In this document: piece after piece, positions 60,345 to 64,000 of the stretch
How positions within the stretch are numbered: position 1 is the first letter of the stretch
How the letters are laid out: every line of letters begins with the position of its first letter
Assembly (NCBI RefSeq): GCF_017676345.1
Contig: NZ_JAFFZM010000007.1
Location: 186,001-250,000, forward strand
From: Streptomyces smyrnaeus
GTDB lineage: Bacteria > Actinomycetota > Actinomycetes > Streptomycetales > Streptomycetaceae
DNA: 64,000 nt
Reading direction: 5' to 3'
The notes under the pieces: model-generated
What the model was told of the DNA's origin: nothing
What the model saw: the letters and a program-made list of their open reading frames with translations, nothing else
Database searches by the model: none
Translations under genes and position numbers: made by a program

Positions 60345-60540
60345 TCCGAGGCCGGAGCAGAGGCTGATACAGCTCCCCGGGACCTTGGAGCGGGCCACTG
60401 CTGCGGCCCGGACCACCAGCGGTGGCCCCGGGGGACCGGAGACCTCGGGGGCGCGGGGCCTCGGGGTCCGGGGACGGGATGTCCGGGGCATCCGGGACCG
60501 CCGCGGGGTGTGAGAGGACTGCGTTGTCCGCGTTGTGCCC
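60345..60540. other. Convergent GC-rich spacer
   Basis: Between the flavin enzyme and DeoR genes. Very G-rich on the plus strand with several short dyads (for example GGATGTCCGGGGCATCC at 60478-60494 in part). Probably terminates both genes. Confidence 0.35.
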
Positions 60541-61356
60541 TTACCGGGCGATGTCCCCGGCGTCGTCGGGCTCCACTGTCTCCACAGCGGCTCCGAGGGA
60601 GCGCAGGGCCGCGACCTCCTCGGCAGGTGTGCCCGTGTCGGTGACGACCTGCTGGTAGAGGGCGGCGGTGCCATAGGCGTGGGTGGCGGTCTTGCCGAAC
60701 TTGGAGTGGTCGGCCAGGAGCAGGGCCGTGCTCGCGGAGTCCAGCATCGCCTCCTTGACCTCCGCGTACTCGCGCAGCGGGTGGAAGAGCCGGCCTTCCC
60801 GCACGGCGGTGGCGGACGTCAGGGCCAGGTCGGCGTGGAGGCGGGCGAGCGCCCGGGTCACGTCGGGACCGGTGCAGGAGTTGAACTCGCTGTGGTAGTG
60901 GCCGCCGAGCAGGGTGACGGCCACGCCGGGTACGGAGCCGACGCGCTGGGCGAGACCGACGGAATTGGTGACCACGGTGAGCTGGTCGATGTCGGCGAGC
61001 ATTCCGGCCAGCGGGAAGAGCGTGGTGGAATCGTCGATCAGCAGCGTGCTTCCGGGCGTGATCCGGGTGGCCGCCGCGGCGCACAGGGCCGTCTTGACGG
61101 CGAGGTTGGTGCCCTCCCGGAAGCGGGTGGCGGTCTCCATGGTCAGGGCGGGGAAGGCCACGGCCCGCCCGCGCACCTTCTGCAGCAGATGGCGGGCGGC
61201 CAGATCGTCGAGGTCCCGGTGCATGGTCATGAGGCTGACGTCGAATCGTGCGGCGAGGTCGTCGATACGTGTCTCACCGTGCTCGGCGACGTGTTTGAGC
61301 ACGTCCTGTCGGCGCTGCTCGACGGCGGCCTGGGACAGCCGTGGCTTGGTCGGCAA
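60541..61356 (-). CDS. DeoR-family transcriptional regulator
   Basis: A 271-residue sugar-responsive regulator. The DNA-binding head is RRQDVLKHVAEHGETRIDDL then AARFDVSLMTMHRDLDDLAA; the sensor (about 85-250) has LLIDDSTTLFPLAGML, LTVVTNSVGLAQRV and ALLLADHSKFGKTATHAYG. The effector is usually a sugar phosphate. The TTG start follows GGAAGGAG by seven bases and the longer reading upstream runs antisense-like through the dehydrogenase end. It lies downstream of the zinc dehydrogenase gene on the same strand. Confidence 0.85.
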   Translation of the reverse strand: MPTKPRLSQAAVEQRRQDVLKHVAEHGETRIDDLAARFDVSLMTMHRDLDDLAARHLLQKVRGRAVAFPALTMETATRFREGTNLAVKTALCAAAATRITPGSTLLIDDSTTLFPLAGMLADIDQLTVVTNSVGLAQRVGSVPGVAVTLLGGHYHSEFNSCTGPDVTRALARLHADLALTSATAVREGRLFHPLREYAEVKEAMLDSASTALLLADHSKFGKTATHAYGTAALYQQVVTDTGTPAEEVAALRSLGAAVETVEPDDAGDIAR

Positions 61357-61439
61357 CGTGGTGCTCCTTCCCCTTCGCCGACCGCTGGCGGCCGATGGCG
61401 GCCCGGGGCGGCCAGGGCGACCGGCCCCGGGCCCGGTGG

Positions 61440-62495
61440 TCATCCCGTGGTCGGACGGACCAGGGGTTTGACCGTCGTGCTGTCCCGATCGGCGGCGGTG
61501 AGGGCGTTCTCCGCCGCCTCCAGGGGGTATCGGTGGGAGATCAGCCGGTCCAACTCCACTTCGCCGGAGGCGGCCAGCGCGATGGCGGTCGGCCAGGTGT
61601 TGGCGTAGCGAAAGGTGCCGGTGACCTCGATCTCGAAGTTTTGCACATGGGCGAGCGGCAACGGGACGGTGTCCCCGCCCATGCCCACCAGTACGGCCCG
61701 GCCGGCCCGCCCCACGGTGCGGAGCGCCTCGTCGACGACGGCGGGGACGCCCGAGCACTCCAGCAGCACATCGGGGGCGAAGCCGGTGTCGGAGAGGCCG
61801 GTCGAGCGTACGTCCACAGTCGTGGTGGCCCCCGACTGGCGGGCCAGTTCGAGGCGATGAGGGGCGACGTCGGTGACGACGACCTCGGTGGCACCGAAAG
61901 CGCGGGCGGTCTGCGCGGCCACCAGCCCGATGGGGCCCGCCCCGGTGACCAGAACCCGGGAACCGGGCCCGACGCCGCCCTTGCTGCAGGCCCATACGCC
62001 CACCGACAGCGGCTCCAGCAGCGCCGCCGTCTCGGCGGTGAGCGGAGCGGGGACCGGGTGGGCGAAGTCCTCGTCGACGGCGACGTACTCGCACAGGGCG
62101 CCGTCGACGGGTGGCGTGGCGTAGAACGAGACGTCGGGGCACAGGTTGTAGCGGCCCCGGCGGCACTGGGCGCACCGGGAGCACGGCACGCCCGGCTCCA
62201 GGGAGACGAGCTGCCCCACCTGGTGGCGAGAGGTGTCGGGGCCGAGGGCAACGACCGTTCCGCCGGGTTCGTGGCCCAGCACCATCGGGGCACGGACGAC
62301 GAAGTCGCCGATCCTGCCGTGCCGGTAGTAGTGGACGTCGGAACCGCAGATGCCGACCGCTTCGACGCGGACGAGTACCTGGCCGGGGCCGGGTACGGGC
62401 ACCGGGCGCTCCTGGATCTCCAGTTCCTCCGGGGCGCGGAGCACTGCGGCACGCATGGTGGAGGGGATGTGTGAGGGCAGGGTGTGAGGCGTCAT
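61440..62495 (-). CDS. Zinc-dependent alcohol/polyol dehydrogenase
   Basis: A 351-residue MDR enzyme of the sorbitol/xylitol/threonine dehydrogenase type. Catalytic zinc ligands are in VGICGSDVHYYRHGRIGDF and VLGHEPGG, the structural zinc in PCSRCAQCRRGRYNLC, and the NAD site in RVLVTGAGPIGLVAAQTARA. It oxidises a polyol to a ketose. It shares a strand with the DeoR regulator, consistent with polyol catabolism. The ATG overlaps the stop of a short upstream frame by four bases. Confidence 0.87.
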   Translation of the reverse strand: MTPHTLPSHIPSTMRAAVLRAPEELEIQERPVPVPGPGQVLVRVEAVGICGSDVHYYRHGRIGDFVVRAPMVLGHEPGGTVVALGPDTSRHQVGQLVSLEPGVPCSRCAQCRRGRYNLCPDVSFYATPPVDGALCEYVAVDEDFAHPVPAPLTAETAALLEPLSVGVWACSKGGVGPGSRVLVTGAGPIGLVAAQTARAFGATEVVVTDVAPHRLELARQSGATTTVDVRSTGLSDTGFAPDVLLECSGVPAVVDEALRTVGRAGRAVLVGMGGDTVPLPLAHVQNFEIEVTGTFRYANTWPTAIALAASGEVELDRLISHRYPLEAAENALTAADRDSTTVKPLVRPTTG

Positions 62496-62674
62496 TCTCC
62501 GGTCACGGCTCCCATGGTCGGGCCGGTGACCAGCCACCGGCGTTCGGCGAGGCCGACTCGCGCAGCACTGACCGACGGCTCAGCTGCGGCGGCGACCGAC
62601 GGCGACGGGCGTTCGGGTGGCCGGAGAAGTGGCATGGCGATGCGTCCCTTGACCGGTTCGACGGACATGAACAT
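62492..62674 (-). CDS. Short frame coupled to the polyol dehydrogenase, doubtful
   Basis: Sixty codons ending with GLAERRWLVTGPTMGAVTGE, whose stop overlaps the dehydrogenase start (ATGA). The coupling suggests it is, or was, a real gene; the size suggests a deletion remnant. The family was not recognised. Its upstream DNA has the AT-rich run GTTAACATATTTTGCG that may hold the operon promoter. Confidence 0.35.
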   Translation of the reverse strand: MFMSVEPVKGRIAMPLLRPPERPSPSVAAAAEPSVSAARVGLAERRWLVTGPTMGAVTGE

Positions 62675-63129
62675 CAGCGAGCACCATTCTTAGCAGATGA
62701 GCGATGCATTGTTAACATATTTTGCGTGAAGTTCGGAGGTGAGACCCATCGGGCTGCACTTCGACCTTGAGCTGTACGACGACGGCGACCTGCGCCGAAC
62801 GGTCACCGGTGGATGTTCGTCCGCCTGCACGCCCACGTCCACGCCCAGCGCCGGGCGCCAGGCACCAGGCGCCCGGCGAAGTCACGGTTCTCAGCAGTTG
62901 CGGGCAGCGAGGTCACTCTGGCCACGGTTACTGCTCTTCCGTTTGGCCTATGGCGGACGTCCTACCGTCGCGAAAGGCTGAATGCGTGAGGTACGCGTTG
63001 ATTCATCGATGCAGGTGGAAACCGTCCGCGAAGGCCGTGCAGACAGTTCGCGACAACTGCCGACAGGCCCGTCGGCTGCCGCCCTGCACGAGGCGGCAGG
63101 ACGAGCGGCAGGACGAGGCATCGGCCGGT
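62675..63129. other. Promoter region and gene-poor stretch
   Basis: The AT-rich block around 62700-62730 (TGTTAACATATTTTGC) stands out from the GC-rich surroundings and is the likely promoter and DeoR operator region. A short plus-strand frame (FDLELYDDGDLRRTVTGG at about 62758-62811) has protein character but no continuation. Confidence 0.4.
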
Positions 63130-63327
63130 TCACCGACGGCGAGGCCGTCCTCGCAGGGCAGGAAGCAGGCGAGGAAGCCAGTGCCGGAGCTCCTGCATCA
63201 CCCGCAGGGCTTGCCGACGACGGGCCGGAACCCGCGACCACACCGCAGGAGCGATAACGATGCCGAACAACAACAGGGCGATGAGGAGCCAACACCCCAA
63301 GACAGCAGCAAACAGGTAGTGAAGCAT
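63130..63327 (-). CDS. Small membrane protein
   Basis: A 65-residue peptide with one or two membrane spans (LHYLFAAVLGCWLLIALLLF, GIVIAPAVW) and a very basic C-terminus (RLLPALRGRPRRR). The ATG follows GGAGG by seven bases; an ATG 30 bases earlier is in frame. No family was recognised. Confidence 0.5.
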   Translation of the reverse strand: MLHYLFAAVLGCWLLIALLLFGIVIAPAVWSRVPARRRQALRVMQELRHWLPRLLPALRGRPRRR

Positions 63328-63702
63328 GCGGAGCCTCCGAGGCCATGACAGTGCCATGGGGCTCTCTCCCGCCGACGAAAGTCGGCCTGCATCGCCGGGC
63401 GGCCTTTGGGCGCCGCCGGGCTGACGACGATGCAGCGCAGGGATACTCCGCTCCGGCAACTGGCCTTCCCCTCCCGCAAGATCTCTACGCGCCAAGACCG
63501 AAGTGCCGGTCGGCGGAAACCAACTCACGACCGTGCTGGGAGTCGGTCCCCGTTGGAGGCTCGCCACGGAGTCGAAGCCGAAGGCGGACGCGGACGCGGA
63601 GGCGAAGACGGACGAGAAGGCGGAGGCGAAGGCTGAATCGCGGCCAAGGCCGGCTGCTCGCGCGCCACCGACCAGCTCAGATCAGCCACTCGGCCAACAA
63701 GG
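63328..63702. other. Gene-free stretch with a purine-rich tract
   Basis: No gene is supported. From about 63570 to 63645 the plus strand is an imperfect GA/GC-rich repeat (units like GAGGCGAAG and GCGGACGCG), which in one frame would encode Lys/Ala/Glu/Asp repeats. Confidence 0.45.
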
Positions 63703-64000
63703 TCAGAGGTCGTCCTCCAAGGGGCGGCGGCCCCAGGAGGAGATCATCGGCGAGGTGGCGAGATCAAGGCGTCCTGACGCGACGTTGGCGAGGTGCCGCT
63801 CGATCTCCTCGTCCGTGGCGAGGTCCGCGGCGGTGAGTTTGTCACGCACCTGATGGACGGTGGCCGCCTCAAGTACATCGCACGCGGGCGACGTGATCGG
63901 GAAGTAGGCGTCGGCCTCGACATCGGCGAGGCCGACCTCGCGCAGCAGCCGTGGCAGCTTGCGGCCGTAGGAGAGGTCGGCACCGCGCTGTTGCAGCAGC
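63703..64000 (-). CDS. SAM-dependent methyltransferase-like protein, 3' end
   Basis: About 99 codons run in from the right edge without a start. The frame reads DLSYGRKLPRLLREVGLADV, EADAYFPITSPACDVLEAAT, VRDKLTAADLATDEEIERHL and ends in SPMISSWGRRPLEDDL. This matches the C-terminal end of actinomycete class I methyltransferases in which the SYGRxLPxLLxxAGL helix follows the Rossmann fold. The catalytic part lies outside the window. Confidence 0.75.
   Translation of the reverse strand, partial: LLQQRGADLSYGRKLPRLLREVGLADVEADAYFPITSPACDVLEAATVHQVRDKLTAADLATDEEIERHLANVASGRLDLATSPMISSWGRRPLEDDL

Noticed and set aside
1..64000. tRNA, rRNA, CRISPR arrays, replication origin, phage genes
   Set aside because: None seen: no cloverleaf-like clusters, no regularly spaced repeats with spacers, no integrase or structural phage proteins.

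Overview
The window is high-GC DNA with the dense operon packing, GTG/TTG starts, 1- and 4-base gene overlaps and regulator-rich layout of a streptomycete. Small secreted proteins, a protease inhibitor of the Streptomyces subtilisin-inhibitor type and many catabolic, detoxification and transport genes with local regulators fit a Streptomyces chromosome, probably accessory arm rather than core, because no ribosomal, replication or tRNA genes were seen and gene debris is common. The organism call is inference from gene content.

Region 1 (1-7.1 kb): the end of a quinone-oxidoreductase-like gene, an AraC regulator, two MerR regulators with classic long-spacer promoters (one upstream of a divergent polysaccharide deacetylase), a GNAT enzyme, and an AhpD-like gene facing an ECF41/SigJ-type sigma factor. 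The sigma gene has an in-frame TGA, while both face-to-face ECF promoters remain intact. Region 2 (7.4-11.6 kb): a small protein, a polyprenyl synthetase and an MpaB/latex-clearing-like oxygenase form an apparent isoprenoid operon, followed by a TetR gene and two overlapping small membrane-protein genes that diverge from a large nested palindrome. Region 3 (11.7-22 kb): single detoxification and hydrolase genes (VOC, alpha/beta hydrolase, aminoglycoside-phosphotransferase-like kinase, epoxide hydrolase) with their regulators (HxlR, CGNR), mixed with decayed IS630, IS5, MarR and response-regulator remnants.

Region 4 (22-38 kb) is the metabolic heart. One set encodes a flavin monooxygenase, a Rid-family protein, a DUF1028 protein, an M20 amidohydrolase, an aspartase, an MHS transporter and a LysR regulator. 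This reads as uptake and oxidation or hydrolysis of an amide-linked compound that releases aspartate, then fumarate. Next to it, TetR faces a five-gene operon in which every junction overlaps by 4 bases: NCS1 permease, PuuC-like aldehyde dehydrogenase, ArgE/DapE-type M20 enzyme, class III aminotransferase and APC permease. This resembles a polyamine, omega-amino-acid or lower reductive-pyrimidine catabolic route. The true substrates are not known.

Region 5 (38-51.9 kb): a TPR protein, a GntR/PEBP/DtxR group around a perfect palindrome, a subtilisin-inhibitor-like protein with an atypical reactive loop, HxlR/imine reductase, and a divergent nucleoside-salvage locus (nucleoside hydrolase and MFS exporter or importer against LacI and ribokinase) with LacI-type operators between. 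Region 6 (52-64 kb): small secreted protein, truncated SDR and YciI remnants, GNAT, tandem VOC, a dehalogenase-like hydrolase, LysR against MFS, an LLM flavin enzyme, a DeoR/zinc alcohol dehydrogenase pair, and the 3' end of a methyltransferase running off the right edge.
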